Origin: Photobacterium angustum
Lineage (GTDB): Bacteria; Pseudomonadota; Gammaproteobacteria; Enterobacterales; Vibrionaceae
Reading direction: 5' to 3'
NCBI RefSeq assembly: GCF_002954615.1
Contig: NZ_MSCJ01000001.1
Span: 2,418,001-2,482,000 of the forward strand
Length of the DNA stretch: 64,000 bases
Each line of letters begins with the position of its first letter. Within the stretch, counting starts at the first letter, position 1. Position numbers and translations under genes: made by a program. Shown here one piece after another: positions 1 through 8,856 of this stretch. The notes under the pieces were generated by a model that saw only the letters and a list, made by a program, of their open reading frames with translations, was not told where the DNA came from and searched no databases.

Positions 1-79
1 TGGCTGTAAAGAAGACATTTCACCACCTGACATTTCTTTGTTTTACATTCAGTTAGCTGCGTTTTTAAGGATGAGAACC

Positions 80-1309
80 ATGGCCAAAGTTTCACTCAAT
101 AAAGATAAAATTAAAATTCTATTATTAGAAGGACTACACCCTTCATCTCTAGAAGTGCTACAACAAGCAGGTTACACCAACATTGAATACCACAAAGGAT
201 CACTCGCTGGTGAAGAGCTACTAGAAGCCGTAAAAGATGCTCACTTCATTGGTATTCGCTCTCGTACACAATTAACGCCTGAAGTTTTTGCTGCAGCGAA
301 AAAACTTACCGCTGTTGGTTGTTTCTGCATTGGTACTAACCAAGTTGATTTAGATGAAGCTATGCGCCGCGGTATCCCCGTTTTCAACGCACCATTTTCA
401 AATACCCGAAGTGTTGCAGAGCTTGTCTTAGGTGAACTGCTTCTTCTGCTACGTGGCATTCCAGAAAAGAACGCTAAAGCGCATCGTGGTGAATGGATAA
501 AATCTGCAGATAACTCATTTGAAGCGCGTGGTAAAACCCTAGGTATTATCGGCTACGGTCATATCGGTACTCAACTTGGTATATTGGCTGAAAACCTCGG
601 AATGCGCGTTTGTTTTTACGATATTGAAAGTAAATTAACCTTAGGTAATGCAACCCAAGTCGCATCGTTAAGTGAACTGTTAAATAAATCTGATGTGATT
701 TCACTGCACGTACCAGAAACACCAGAGACACAAAACATTATGGGTGCAGATGAGTTTGCACGCATGAAGCCAGGTTCTATCTTTATTAACGCAGCACGCG
801 GTACTGTCGTTGATATTGATGCACTTTGTAGCGCGTTAGAAAGCAAACATATTGCAGGCGCGGCTATCGATGTATTCCCTGTTGAACCGAAAACCAATAA
901 CGACCCATTTGAATCCCCTCTGCTGCAATTTGATAACGTTATTTTGACGCCTCACATTGGAGGATCAACACAAGAAGCACAGGAAAACATTGGTATTGAG
1001 GTGGCAGGTAAACTAGTGAAATACTCAGATAATGGTTCAACGTTATCTGCTGTTGGCTTCCCTGAGGTATCACTACCTGAGCACCGTGGTTGTTCTCGTC
1101 TACTTCATATTCATGAAAACCGCCCTGGTGTCTTAAATCAAATCACGACAATTTTTGCGTCGGAAGGCATTAATATTGCTGCCCAGTTCTTACAAACAGG
1201 TGCGGAAATTGGTTATGTGGTTATTGATGTTGAAACTGAACGTTCAAAAGAAGCACTAGCCAAACTGAAAACAATCGAAGGCACTATTCGCGCCCGTATT
1301 TTGCACTAA
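80..1309 (+). CDS. serA: D-3-phosphoglycerate dehydrogenase
   Basis: Catalyses the first committed step of serine synthesis, NAD-dependent oxidation of 3-phosphoglycerate. The 409-residue protein matches the enterobacterial SerA length. The N-terminus MAKVSLNKDKIK is the family start. An AAGGATGAGA ribosome site precedes ATG 80, so the longer frame opening at 38 is not used. The NAD-binding glycine motif GYGHIG is near residue 159, the catalytic Arg lies in INAARGTVVD near 239, and the catalytic His in PHIGGS near 291. A C-terminal ACT domain (about 338-409, IHENRPGVL) is the serine-feedback site in this family. A strong terminator follows. Confidence 0.97.
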   Translation: MAKVSLNKDKIKILLLEGLHPSSLEVLQQAGYTNIEYHKGSLAGEELLEAVKDAHFIGIRSRTQLTPEVFAAAKKLTAVGCFCIGTNQVDLDEAMRRGIPVFNAPFSNTRSVAELVLGELLLLLRGIPEKNAKAHRGEWIKSADNSFEARGKTLGIIGYGHIGTQLGILAENLGMRVCFYDIESKLTLGNATQVASLSELLNKSDVISLHVPETPETQNIMGADEFARMKPGSIFINAARGTVVDIDALCSALESKHIAGAAIDVFPVEPKTNNDPFESPLLQFDNVILTPHIGGSTQEAQENIGIEVAGKLVKYSDNGSTLSAVGFPEVSLPEHRGCSRLLHIHENRPGVLNQITTIFASEGINIAAQFLQTGAEIGYVVIDVETERSKEALAKLKTIEGTIRARILH

Positions 1310-1341
1310 TGACTCATAGTTAATAACGTTAACGTGATAGT

Positions 1342-1371
1342 AAAAAGGAGAGCCGAGGCTCTCCTTTTTTA
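1342..1371. terminator. serA terminator, probably bidirectional
   Basis: The stem GGAGAGCC/GGCTCTCC has a two-base loop and is flanked by an A-run on the left and a T-run on the right. It can terminate serA rightward and yggE leftward. Confidence 0.85.
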
Positions 1372-1414
1372 TATCATCTGCATATTCTATGACTAAACAT
1401 GATGCAGAGTATGA

Positions 1415-2131
1415 TCACTTAGCTAATTTAAAAATCACATTTACACTATCAGAAATCACAATGTTATTATCACTGTAACTTTGATTCACAGCAGAGTTTG
1501 CATCAGCTGCATACATCATTGGCGCACTTCTCATGCCATAAGGCATTGGACGATCATTGGTGTTGTAATCTATCTGCCACACGCCTTCAACTTTATCACC
1601 AAAGCCTTTAGCTAACGATGCTGCAACTTCTTTAGCATTAGCTATGGCCGCTTGACGCGCTTCATCTTGATATTTCTTCTGATCTTTTACTTTCAATGTA
1701 ATGTTGTTGATCTGATTAATACCATCACCTAATGCACCATCAAGGTATGTATTAAGATTTTCTAATTTGTATACCGTTACAACCACATTACGGGTTGCTT
1801 TAAAGCCTGTAAATTCTGGCGCTTGATCTTTAGGGTAACGATACTGTGCAGATAGAGAAATATTGGCACTGTTAATATTTTTACGCTCAACACCCGCTTT
1901 AGTTAAACGCTCAATAAACTTAGCCACAGCCTGATCTGCAGCTTGCTTTGCTTCAGATGCTGTTGGCTTGGTTGCAACCACGTCCACAGAAAATGCAGCC
2001 ATGTCCGGTTTAACAACAACTTCACCGCGTCCAGTTGTTTCTAAATGAGGAAATGATAGATCAGCGGCAACAGCGCCTGTAGAGATAAGTGCACTGGTAC
2101 TTAATAATATAGCTAATAGGTGTTTTTTCAT
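1415..2131 (-). CDS. yggE: Periplasmic SIMPL-domain (DUF541) oxidative stress protein, YggE-like
   Basis: Small periplasmic protein of the SIMPL/DUF541 family. Family members are linked to oxidative-stress tolerance, but the molecular activity is not established. Residues 1-23 form a clear signal peptide (KKHLLAILLSTSALISTGAVAA). The mature part holds the family's alternating segments, such as TTGRGEVVVKPDMAAFSVDV. A GAGGA ribosome site lies 6 nt before ATG 2131; a TTG two codons upstream is less likely. In E. coli, yggE also lies between serA and mscS, which supports the call. The length of 238 residues is close to the usual 246. Confidence 0.9.
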   Translation of the reverse strand: MKKHLLAILLSTSALISTGAVAADLSFPHLETTGRGEVVVKPDMAAFSVDVVATKPTASEAKQAADQAVAKFIERLTKAGVERKNINSANISLSAQYRYPKDQAPEFTGFKATRNVVVTVYKLENLNTYLDGALGDGINQINNITLKVKDQKKYQDEARQAAIANAKEVAASLAKGFGDKVEGVWQIDYNTNDRPMPYGMRSAPMMYAADANSAVNQSYSDNNIVISDSVNVIFKLAK

Positions 2132-2297
2132 TATCAATCCTCGCTAACAAAGAGTTATTTTTATTTATCGTAGTCATGAGATAAATAATCTATGAACTTT
2201 GACCCCAAAAAAATGGAATCTATCCCTTATAACATTATTTATTTTGAACAACGTTCCTTTGTGGTTACTTAATGACTCTTTTTATTTTCTATAGATA

Positions 2298-2325
2298 AAA
2301 AAATGGAGCCAATTAGGCTCCATTT
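2298..2325 (-). terminator. mscS terminator
   Basis: On the minus strand, the stem AAATGGAGCC/GGCTCCATTT with a 5-base loop is followed by a T-run. It lies just past the mscS stop codon. Confidence 0.85.
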
Positions 2326-2348
2326 CTCTTCGTTATGCTTTAAATAAA

Positions 2349-3233
2349 TTAAGCATCAACTTTGTTTAGGTGAACATCCATTTGTGGGAATGGAATTTCG
2401 ATACCTTCTTTATCAAGCTCTTCTTTGATTGCTTGGTTAAGATCGAAGTATACAGCCCAGTAATCAGGCGTATTAACCCATGGACGTACTACGAAGTTCA
2501 CTGAAGAATCAGCTAGAGCAACAACACCAATTGTTGGCTCAGGATCTTTAAGAACACGCTCATCAGCAGTTACAACACGCTTAAGTACTTCTTTTGTTTT
2601 TTGAAGATCAGCGTTGTAAGAAACACCAATTACAAGATCAATACGACGTGTCGCATTACGAGAATAGTTTGTAATTGGGTTACCAATGATAGATGAGTTT
2701 GGTACTACAACGGTTTTGTTGTCAGGCGTACGTAGCTCTGTAGAGAAAATCTGAATTGATTCAACTGCACCCGAAACACCAGCAACTTCAACAAAATCAC
2801 CAGATTTGAATGGACGGAAAGCAACAATCAGAACGCCTGCAGCAAAGTTTGATAGAGAACCTTGAAGAGCAAGACCAACCGCAAGACCCGCGGCACCGAT
2901 CACCGCTACCACTGAAGCTGTTTGAACACCAATACGGCTAAGAGCAGCAATCAATACAATAACGAACAATAGGTAACGAACTAAGCCGTGAATGAATTCA
3001 ACAACCGCGTTATCCATTTCTTTCTTACGTAATACTTTAGCAACTGCGCCAGCAACTGCTTTAACAATCATATTACCGATAAATAAAATCAGAAGTGCTG
3101 AAACAAGATTCACTGCGTATTGGATCAAAAGATCCTGATTATCACTCAGCCAGTTTCCAGCGTGCAACACACCATTAGTTAATGTGTTATCAGAAATTTT
3201 TTCGACAACCTTGTCTGTAACGCTCTCAGTCAT
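2349..3233 (-). CDS. mscS: Small-conductance mechanosensitive channel MscS
   Basis: Inner-membrane heptameric channel that opens on hypo-osmotic shock to release solutes. The 294 residues compare with 286 in E. coli. Three membrane segments are visible: about 34-58, 87-104, and the pore-lining TM3 around 110-130 with the Gly/Ala packing pattern GAAGLAVGLALQG. The cytoplasmic beta domain follows (FVEVAGVSGAVESI, VVVPNSSIIGNPITNYS), ending in the alpha/beta domain. A GAGAGAGC ribosome site precedes the ATG. It is downstream of the epd-pgk-fbaA block but separated from it by a terminator, so it probably has its own promoter. Confidence 0.96.
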   Translation of the reverse strand: MTESVTDKVVEKISDNTLTNGVLHAGNWLSDNQDLLIQYAVNLVSALLILFIGNMIVKAVAGAVAKVLRKKEMDNAVVEFIHGLVRYLLFVIVLIAALSRIGVQTASVVAVIGAAGLAVGLALQGSLSNFAAGVLIVAFRPFKSGDFVEVAGVSGAVESIQIFSTELRTPDNKTVVVPNSSIIGNPITNYSRNATRRIDLVIGVSYNADLQKTKEVLKRVVTADERVLKDPEPTIGVVALADSSVNFVVRPWVNTPDYWAVYFDLNQAIKEELDKEGIEIPFPQMDVHLNKVDA

Positions 3234-3276
3234 TTGAAGTGCTCTCTCTTATATTTACTTAAAATAAATCTATAGC

Positions 3277-3312
3277 GTAAGTCGTAGATAGTAAAATTAC
3301 TCTACGACTTAC
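3277..3312 (-). repeat. 12-bp inverted repeat in the mscS leader or promoter
   Basis: GTAAGTCGTAGA (3277-3288) is exactly complementary to TCTACGACTTAC (3301-3312). The 12-nt loop contains a further small palindrome, GTAAAATTAC. No T-tract follows on the minus strand, so it does not look like a simple terminator. It could be an operator or an mRNA leader hairpin. Confidence 0.6.
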
Positions 3313-3487
3313 TCCATTAGAACTGTCTTTCCGTTTGTCTATCTCATAGCGAAAAAACATACTACGGAATTTTGACGCTAATTATTCCCGTTTTTACTAG
3401 TAAATAGCTACTAAAAAAAACGATGTTTACATAAATTAACTTAAATATTACTAAACAACAATTTAAGTACAATCCCTTACAAAATAC

Positions 3488-3516
3488 AAAAAAAAAGCCC
3501 GCCGAAGCGGACTTTT
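3488..3516 (-). terminator. fbaA terminator
   Basis: On the minus strand, AGTCCGC-TTCG-GCGGGCT is followed by a run of at least eight T. The UUCG tetraloop adds stability. It ends the epd-pgk-fbaA transcript. Confidence 0.85.
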
Positions 3517-3542
3517 TCACATTTTATATGGCTGAAGTTCGA

Positions 3543-4619
3543 TTAAAGAACATCAACTGCGTTTAGATCAGCGAATGCTTTCTCTAGACGCTCAACCATT
3601 GATACTTGACCTGCACGTAGCCATACGCGTGGATCGTAGTATTTCTTGTTAGGCGCTGACTCACCAGTTGGGTTACCAATTTGACCTTGTAGGTAATCGT
3701 GGTTTTCAGCTTCGTAGCGACGGATACCATCCCAACAAGCCCACTGTGTATCTGTATCGATGTTCATTTTGATAACACCGTAACCGATAGACTCTTGGAT
3801 TTCAGCTTCAGAAGAACCTGAACCACCGTGGAATACGAAATCTAGAGAGTTAGTTGGAAGACCAAACTTCTCTGAAACGTATGCTTGAGAATCACGTAGG
3901 ATAGTTGGAGTAAGTACAACGTTACCTGCTTGGTAAACACCGTGTACGTTACCGAAAGAAGCAGCGATAGTGAAACGTGGGCTAACAGCGCTTAGTTTCT
4001 CGTATGCGTATGCAACGTCTTCTGGAGAAGTGTAAAGCTCAGATGCGTCCATGTGAGAGTTATCAACGCCGTCTTCTTCACCACCAGTACAACCTAGTTC
4101 GATTTCTAGTGTCATGTCCATCTTAGCCATACGCGCAAGGTACTTAGCTGAGATTTCGATGTTCTCTTCTAGCGACTCTTCAGAAAGGTCGATCATGTGA
4201 GAAGAGAATAGAGGCTTACCAGTTTGAGCGAAGAACTCTTCACCCGCATCTAGTAGACCGTCGATCCAAGGAAGTAGTTTCTTAGCAGCGTGGTCAGTGT
4301 GAAGAATTACAGGAACACCGTAAGACTCAGCAACAGCGTGAACGTACTTAGCACCAGCGATAGCGCCAAGGATTTGTGGACCTTGACCTTCTAGTTTAAG
4401 ACCTTTACCGCCAAAGAATGCAGCACCGCCGTTAGAGAACTGAACGATAACTGGAGACTTAACTTTAGCTGCCGCTTCTAATACTGCGTTAACAGAATCT
4501 GTACCGATACAGTTAACAGCAGGAAGTGCGAAGTTGTTTTCTTTAGCTACTGCGAATACTTTCTGAACGTCGTCGCCAGAAATAACACCAGGTTTTACAA
4601 AATCAAAGATCTTAGACAT
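3543..4619 (-). CDS. fbaA: Class II fructose-bisphosphate aldolase
   Basis: Zinc-dependent aldolase that interconverts fructose 1,6-bisphosphate with DHAP and glyceraldehyde 3-phosphate. The start MSKIFDFVKPG at 4619 gives 358 residues, one fewer than E. coli FbaA. The in-frame extension upstream lacks family similarity. The motif HTDHAAKK places Asp109 and zinc ligand His110 at the usual numbering; LEIELGCTGGEEDG and FVFHGGSGS are further active-site segments. It is the last gene of a leftward epd-pgk-fbaA cluster, 161 bp after pgk. That gap holds a LacI-family-like operator and a hairpin, so an internal promoter is plausible. Confidence 0.97.
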   Translation of the reverse strand: MSKIFDFVKPGVISGDDVQKVFAVAKENNFALPAVNCIGTDSVNAVLEAAAKVKSPVIVQFSNGGAAFFGGKGLKLEGQGPQILGAIAGAKYVHAVAESYGVPVILHTDHAAKKLLPWIDGLLDAGEEFFAQTGKPLFSSHMIDLSEESLEENIEISAKYLARMAKMDMTLEIELGCTGGEEDGVDNSHMDASELYTSPEDVAYAYEKLSAVSPRFTIAASFGNVHGVYQAGNVVLTPTILRDSQAYVSEKFGLPTNSLDFVFHGGSGSSEAEIQESIGYGVIKMNIDTDTQWACWDGIRRYEAENHDYLQGQIGNPTGESAPNKKYYDPRVWLRAGQVSMVERLEKAFADLNAVDVL

Positions 4620-4664
4620 AACAATAGTCCTATTATTTACTTTGTTGTCTGTGGAAAAATTCTT

Positions 4665-4680
4665 GTGCAAACGTTTGCGA
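4665..4680. promoter_or_regulatory. Candidate PurR/LacI-family operator upstream of fbaA
   Basis: GTGCAAACGTTTGCGA contains the 12-bp perfect palindrome GCAAACGTTTGC, the core of the E. coli PurR consensus. It lies 46-61 bp upstream of the fbaA start. The motif match is direct; the identity of the binding protein (PurR, or another LacI-family member such as Cra or CytR) is inference. Confidence 0.5.
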
Positions 4681-4727
4681 TTGCTTGCTATTCTACTGAA
4701 AGTTAATAGCTATCACAAACATTTAAA

Positions 4728-4770
4728 CGTGGAAGCAACACTCATATATAGTGTAAATTCGGCTCCCACG
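4728..4770 (-). other. Hairpin between pgk and fbaA
   Basis: CGTGGAAGC (4728-4736) pairs with GCTCCCACG (4762-4770) with one mismatch. Inside is a second stem, ACACT/AGTGT. On the minus strand it follows the pgk stop by about 10 nt and is followed by TTTAAATGTTT. It may be a partial terminator or a processing site that separates pgk and fbaA mRNA levels. Confidence 0.45.
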
Positions 4771-4780
4771 CCCAAAATAA

Positions 4781-5944
4781 TTATGCTTTAGCGCGAGACT
4801 CTAGCATTTCAACTGCAGGTAATTTCTTACCTTCAACGAACTCAAGGAACGCACCGCCACCTGTTGAGATGTAAGATACTTTATCTTTGATGCCGTACTT
4901 GTCGATAGCCGCTAGTGTGTCACCACCACCTGCTACAGAGAAGCCCGCAGATTCTGCGATTGCGTTAGCAACAACTTCAGTACCTTTACCGAATTGCTCG
5001 ATTTCAAACACGCCTACAGGGCCGTTCCAAAGAATCGTTTTCGCGTTCATGATGATGTCAGCAAGTGCTTGTGCTGAATCAGGGCCTAGGTCAAGAACCA
5101 TGTCGTCAGCTGCAATGTCTGATGCTGATTTGATAGTCGCTTCAGCTGAATCAGAGAATTCTTTAGCACATACAACATCCGTTGCTACTGGGATGTCAGT
5201 GCTTGCCATTAGCTCTTTAGCCGTTGGAATTAGGTCTGCTTCGTAAAGAGACTTACCTACATCGTTACCTTCAGCAGCGATGAATGTGTTAGCAATACCA
5301 CCACCAACAACGATTTGGTCAGCAATTTTAGATAGTGACTCAAGTACAGTTAGTTTAGTTGATACTTTAGAACCACCAACAATAGCAACCATTGGACGTG
5401 CTGGGTTGTCCATTGCTTTGCCTAGTGCTTCTAGCTCGCCAGCTAGCAGAGGGCCAGCACATGCAACTGGTGCAAACATACCTACACCGTAAGTTGATGC
5501 TTGTGCACGGTGAGCGGTACCAAATGCATCCATTACGAATACGTCACAAAGTGCAGCGTATTGCTTAGATAATTCGTCTTCGTTTTTCTTCTCGCCCTTG
5601 TTAAAACGTACGTTTTCAAGAACAACAAGCTCACCAGCGTTTAGCTCAAGACCATTTAGGTAATCTTTTGCTAGTTTAACGTCGCAATCTAGTGCGTCAT
5701 TTAAGTAGTTAACTACAGGCTGTAGAGAGAATTCTTCTGCGTATTCGCCTTCCGTTGGACGACCTAGGTGAGAAGTAACCATTACTTTAGCGCCAGCTTC
5801 TAGACAACGCTTAATTGTAGGTAGAGATGCAATGATACGTGCATCTGAAGTTACTTTACCGTCTTTTACTGGCACATTTAGGTCAGCACGAATAAATACA
5901 CGCTTACCAGCTAGATCCAGATCAGTCATCTTGATTACAGACAT
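4781..5944 (-). CDS. pgk: Phosphoglycerate kinase
   Basis: Transfers phosphate from 1,3-bisphosphoglycerate to ADP in glycolysis. The start [16 protein letters not shown] at 5944 has AGAGGA 6 nt upstream and gives 387 residues, exactly the E. coli length. Visible family segments are the substrate-binding RADLNVP near residue 20, the SHLGRP motif near 60, GGSKVSTKL, and the C-terminal nucleotide-binding GGGDTLAAI and [10 protein letters not shown]. It sits between epd and fbaA in the conserved leftward glycolytic block. Confidence 0.97.
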   Translation of the reverse strand: MSVIKMTDLDLAGKRVFIRADLNVPVKDGKVTSDARIIASLPTIKRCLEAGAKVMVTSHLGRPTEGEYAEEFSLQPVVNYLNDALDCDVKLAKDYLNGLELNAGELVVLENVRFNKGEKKNEDELSKQYAALCDVFVMDAFGTAHRAQASTYGVGMFAPVACAGPLLAGELEALGKAMDNPARPMVAIVGGSKVSTKLTVLESLSKIADQIVVGGGIANTFIAAEGNDVGKSLYEADLIPTAKELMASTDIPVATDVVCAKEFSDSAEATIKSASDIAADDMVLDLGPDSAQALADIIMNAKTILWNGPVGVFEIEQFGKGTEVVANAIAESAGFSVAGGGDTLAAIDKYGIKDKVSYISTGGGAFLEFVEGKKLPAVEMLESRAKA

Positions 5945-6041
5945 GTTTTGTCCTCTCAAACATTATTAAAAATAAAAGTTCATAAAATTGACAGCCTGCC
6001 GTCGTTAATGTTCAACGCCAAGCCCTGTAATTCTTACTATT

Positions 6042-7088
6042 TTACTTTTCAGCATCCGTATGTTCGGTTGCGTACATTGCTAACGCTGTATCCAACATTC
6101 GATTAGCAAAGCCCCATTCATTGTCACACCATACCAACAATTTAATCAAATGCTGGTTGCTTACCCTAGTTTGGCTGCCATCAACAATTGCACTATGGGG
6201 ATCGTGATTAAAGTCAATCGACACTAAAGGCGCTTCTGTGTAATCCACAATACCACTTAATGTACAACGAGACGTATTTTTTAATGATTGATTTACGTCA
6301 TTAACTTTCACATTTGTTTTAACTGTGACACTCAAATCCATAGCAGTGACATTTATTGTGGGCACCCTCACAGAAATGGCTTCAAATTTGTCGGAAAACT
6401 TCGGAAATATACGACCAATTCCAAGGTGTAGTTTAGTATCAACTGGAATAATTGACTGACTTGCTGCGCGCGTTCGGCGTAAATCAGGATGATAAGCATC
6501 AATGACTTGCTGATCATTCATGGCTGAATGAATTGTCGTAATGGTGCCAGATTCAATACCAAACTGGTCATCTAGGATTTTTATAATGGGAACAATACAG
6601 TTCGTTGTACATGAGCCATTAGAAACAATGCGGTGCTGAGATGTTAATTGTTGATGATTAACACCATAGATAACAGTGCAATCAATATCTTTGCTAGCAG
6701 GATGGGAAAATAATACTTTTTTAGCGCCAGATGCGATATGCGCTAAACCGTCGGCACGGGAGCCAAACTTACCAGTACAGTCTAAAACAATATCGACATC
6801 AAGATCATGCCAAGGTAACAGTTTTAGATCAGGTTGGTGAAGGATACGAATTTGATCTTGGCGACCATTTTCATGGGCAATAAAAAGATGCTCCTGATCA
6901 TGACTGACAGGATTTTTGAAACGTCCATGGCTAGAATCGTATTGAAGTAGATGAACCATTGCTTCCGGCTCTGCTAATTCGTTAACTGCCACGACGTTAA
7001 TATGATGATGTTTGTCGCTTTCATACAATGCGCGAAGCACACTGCGACCAATGCGACCGAATCCATTTATTGCGACTTTTAGTGTCAT
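6042..7088 (-). CDS. epd: D-erythrose-4-phosphate dehydrogenase
   Basis: NAD-dependent GAPDH paralogue that oxidises erythrose 4-phosphate to 4-phosphoerythronate, feeding pyridoxal phosphate synthesis. Evidence is the N-terminal Rossmann motif INGFGRIGR, the catalytic Cys160 in SNGSCTTNC, and a C-terminal WCDNEWGF. Its position as first gene before pgk and fbaA is typical of Epd rather than GapA. The length of 348 compares with 339 in E. coli. A CRP-like site lies 66-81 bp upstream of the start, consistent with the known CRP control of the E. coli epd promoter. Confidence 0.93.
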   Translation of the reverse strand: MTLKVAINGFGRIGRSVLRALYESDKHHHINVVAVNELAEPEAMVHLLQYDSSHGRFKNPVSHDQEHLFIAHENGRQDQIRILHQPDLKLLPWHDLDVDIVLDCTGKFGSRADGLAHIASGAKKVLFSHPASKDIDCTVIYGVNHQQLTSQHRIVSNGSCTTNCIVPIIKILDDQFGIESGTITTIHSAMNDQQVIDAYHPDLRRTRAASQSIIPVDTKLHLGIGRIFPKFSDKFEAISVRVPTINVTAMDLSVTVKTNVKVNDVNQSLKNTSRCTLSGIVDYTEAPLVSIDFNHDPHSAIVDGSQTRVSNQHLIKLLVWCDNEWGFANRMLDTALAMYATEHTDAEK

Positions 7089-7453
7089 ATCCGTGCTACA
7101 AAAATACTAAGCTGCGTTAGTGTATACCAAGCTAGATACAGAATCACCATAATTGTGACATCTCTCACCAAGCAGAATTAATATCTAATATAACCAAATA
7201 GATAGACTCATCACTCATCGATATTTTTGCGTATATCCTCTACTTTAACCTTAAAAATTCACTGATTTATAGGCTTAAAACAGCGAAATATCACGTATTA
7301 AAAAGTCACTATTTGTTCATTCAGCGTCTTTTTCTACGCATTAATAAACGGCGTTTAAGATTAGGATTAGCATTAACAAACCTTCACTTTTTTACATATA
7401 GCTAATAGATAAATGAAAAAAAGTTCATATTAAGCAATCCCAAAGAGGTGGTT
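7089..7453. other. Divergent intergenic region between epd and the DUF2333 gene
   Basis: 365 bases with no supported gene. It must hold the divergent promoters. The one recognisable site is the CRP-like TGTGA-N6-TCACC at 7154-7169. The rest is AT-rich and shows nothing I can name. Confidence 0.6.
7154..7169 (-). promoter_or_regulatory. Candidate CRP site upstream of epd
   Basis: TGTGACATCTCTCACC matches the CRP consensus TGTGA-N6-TCACA at 9 of 10 core positions. It lies 66-81 bp upstream of the epd start codon. In E. coli the epd-pgk-fbaA operon is CRP-activated, so the location fits. Confidence 0.5.
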
Positions 7454-8413
7454 ATGTCGAAAGTAAAAGTCATTATTGGCGCAGTATTTTTCACCGTCGT
7501 ACTTTACTTTTTGTCTGTTTATTGGTCATTTGAACCAGATACATTTAATCCAGACAGTTATGCGACAGAGCAAGCCAAGCTCAATAAAAAAACTTTGACG
7601 ACTGGGTATGAGACCACCACAACGCTAATTCATATTTCAGAATTACTGATTAATAAGCAAGGCGGGTTCCTTACTAACGATAAATTACCACCCAGCTTAT
7701 TAATGGATAACATGCCAGCATGGGAAACGGGTGTATTAACGCAAGTACGAGATATGGCACTGGTACTAAAAGATAATCTTAGCCGCCCTCAAAATGAAAG
7801 CCATGTCGATTCAGATTTAAAAGAAGCCCAACCCGAGCTCAATATAAATAGCCATAGCTGGAACTTTCCAAGTGCAGAGTCTGAATATCAAAATGCAATT
7901 GACGCCCTTACTCGATACCGTGACCGCCTTTCGGCATCTCGCCATCCAGCACAATTTTATTCACGGGATGATAATTTAGTGGCTTGGCTTGAAGTAGTAC
8001 AAAAACGCTTAGGTACTATTTCACAAGACCTTGGCTCATCTGTGGGTGAACCACAGTTAATAATGGATAGCAAAGCAGAAAGTAAGGAAGTTTCACTCAA
8101 TGCGTCGAAAACAAGCTGGTTCAAAATTGATAATGTTTTTTACGAATCACGAGGTTCTACTTGGGCCATATTACTGCTAATGAAAGCAATGAAACATGAT
8201 TTTGAACCGCTGTTAGAAGAAGAAAAAGCAACTGTCATGATTGATCAGATAATTCGTGAGCTTGAAGCAACCCAAGAAACGGTTTGGAGCCCAATGATTT
8301 TAAATGGTATGGGATTTGGTTTATTGCCTAACCACTCTTTGATCATGGCAAATTACGTATCTCGCGCTCAAGCAGGTACCGTTGATCTCATCAATCTGCT
8401 AGAAAAAAGATAA
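7454..8413 (+). CDS. DUF2333 family membrane-anchored protein of unknown function
   Basis: I recognise the DUF2333 family but no function is established. The protein has 319 residues. One N-terminal membrane segment is visible (about residues 4-24, VKVIIGAVFFTVVLYFLSVY) followed by a long soluble region, so it is probably an inner-membrane-anchored periplasmic protein. ATG 7454 is chosen because AGAGG ends 5 nt upstream; a GTG two codons earlier overlaps that ribosome site. It stands alone between divergent epd and the metK regulatory region, so context gives no hint of its role. Confidence 0.75.
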   Translation: MSKVKVIIGAVFFTVVLYFLSVYWSFEPDTFNPDSYATEQAKLNKKTLTTGYETTTTLIHISELLINKQGGFLTNDKLPPSLLMDNMPAWETGVLTQVRDMALVLKDNLSRPQNESHVDSDLKEAQPELNINSHSWNFPSAESEYQNAIDALTRYRDRLSASRHPAQFYSRDDNLVAWLEVVQKRLGTISQDLGSSVGEPQLIMDSKAESKEVSLNASKTSWFKIDNVFYESRGSTWAILLLMKAMKHDFEPLLEEEKATVMIDQIIRELEATQETVWSPMILNGMGFGLLPNHSLIMANYVSRAQAGTVDLINLLEKR

Positions 8414-8856
8414 TAAACTCTTGTCGTATGATAGATACCGCAATCTATAACTAAATCCACCAGCATACGAAGCAGACTTTATAGCCTATACAATATTGCT
8501 TGTACTCAGGTATATAAAGTCTGTTTATCGTCATTTTTAATAAAAGAAACTTTATATAGTCAATTTGTGATTACATTTTTGAGGAAAAAAAGATCCCATT
8601 GTAATCACGGAAGATAAATACCATTATTTATCAAAAGCTTAAATAGCAACTATATCTGTAAACCACCACAATAGAGCTATTCAATTTTTTTATACAATAA
8701 GAAACCCTAGTTTTCATATTGTTGATTTTATCTGTTCTCGATGTATTATAGACGTCTAGACGGAAGTAGCTCTATACATACAAACGTACATATAGCTATA
8801 TAACAGCGTTATAAACGCTACCGTGCGACTAAATTCAAAAGAAAGTGAGACTACCG
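8414..8856. other. metK regulatory region rich in inverted repeats
   Basis: 443 bases without a gene. In order it shows: TCGTATG/CATACGA (8424-8470); an 11-bp perfect inverted repeat CAGACTTTATA/TATAAAGTCTG (8473-8523); GTGATTACA/TGTAATCAC (8567-8608); GATAAATA-CCAT-TATTTATC (8613-8632); ATAGAGCTA/TAGCTCTAT (8671-8775), which brackets the promoter and MetJ box; and AGCGTT-ATA-AACGCT (8805-8819) in the metK leader. The first ones may help terminate the DUF2333 transcript, though T-tracts are weak. Confidence 0.6.
8722..8765 (+). promoter_or_regulatory. metK promoter with overlapping MetJ operator
   Basis: A -35 TTGATT (8722-8727), 16-bp spacer and -10 TATTAT (8744-8749) are followed at once by a perfect met box AGACGTCT (8750-8757) and a second, weaker box AGACGGAA (8758-8765). 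MetJ with SAM binds tandem 8-bp met boxes in enterobacteria. Placement over the start of transcription fits repression of metK. Confidence 0.75.

Larger units (their letters stand above)
3234..3542. other. Intergenic region between fbaA and mscS
   Basis: 309 bases with no convincing gene. It holds the fbaA terminator near 3488-3516 and a 12-bp perfect inverted repeat at 3277-3312, 44-79 bp upstream of the mscS start. The rest is AT-rich. The mscS promoter should be here, but I cannot assign -35/-10 boxes with confidence. Confidence 0.7.

Noticed and set aside
38..79. Upstream extension of serA
   Set aside because: The conserved SerA N-terminus and a strong ribosome site fix the start at 80; the extension is leader sequence.
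8414..8856. Possible SAM riboswitch ahead of metK
   Set aside because: I could not match the stems to a known SAM riboswitch core, and a MetJ operator already gives SAM-dependent control.
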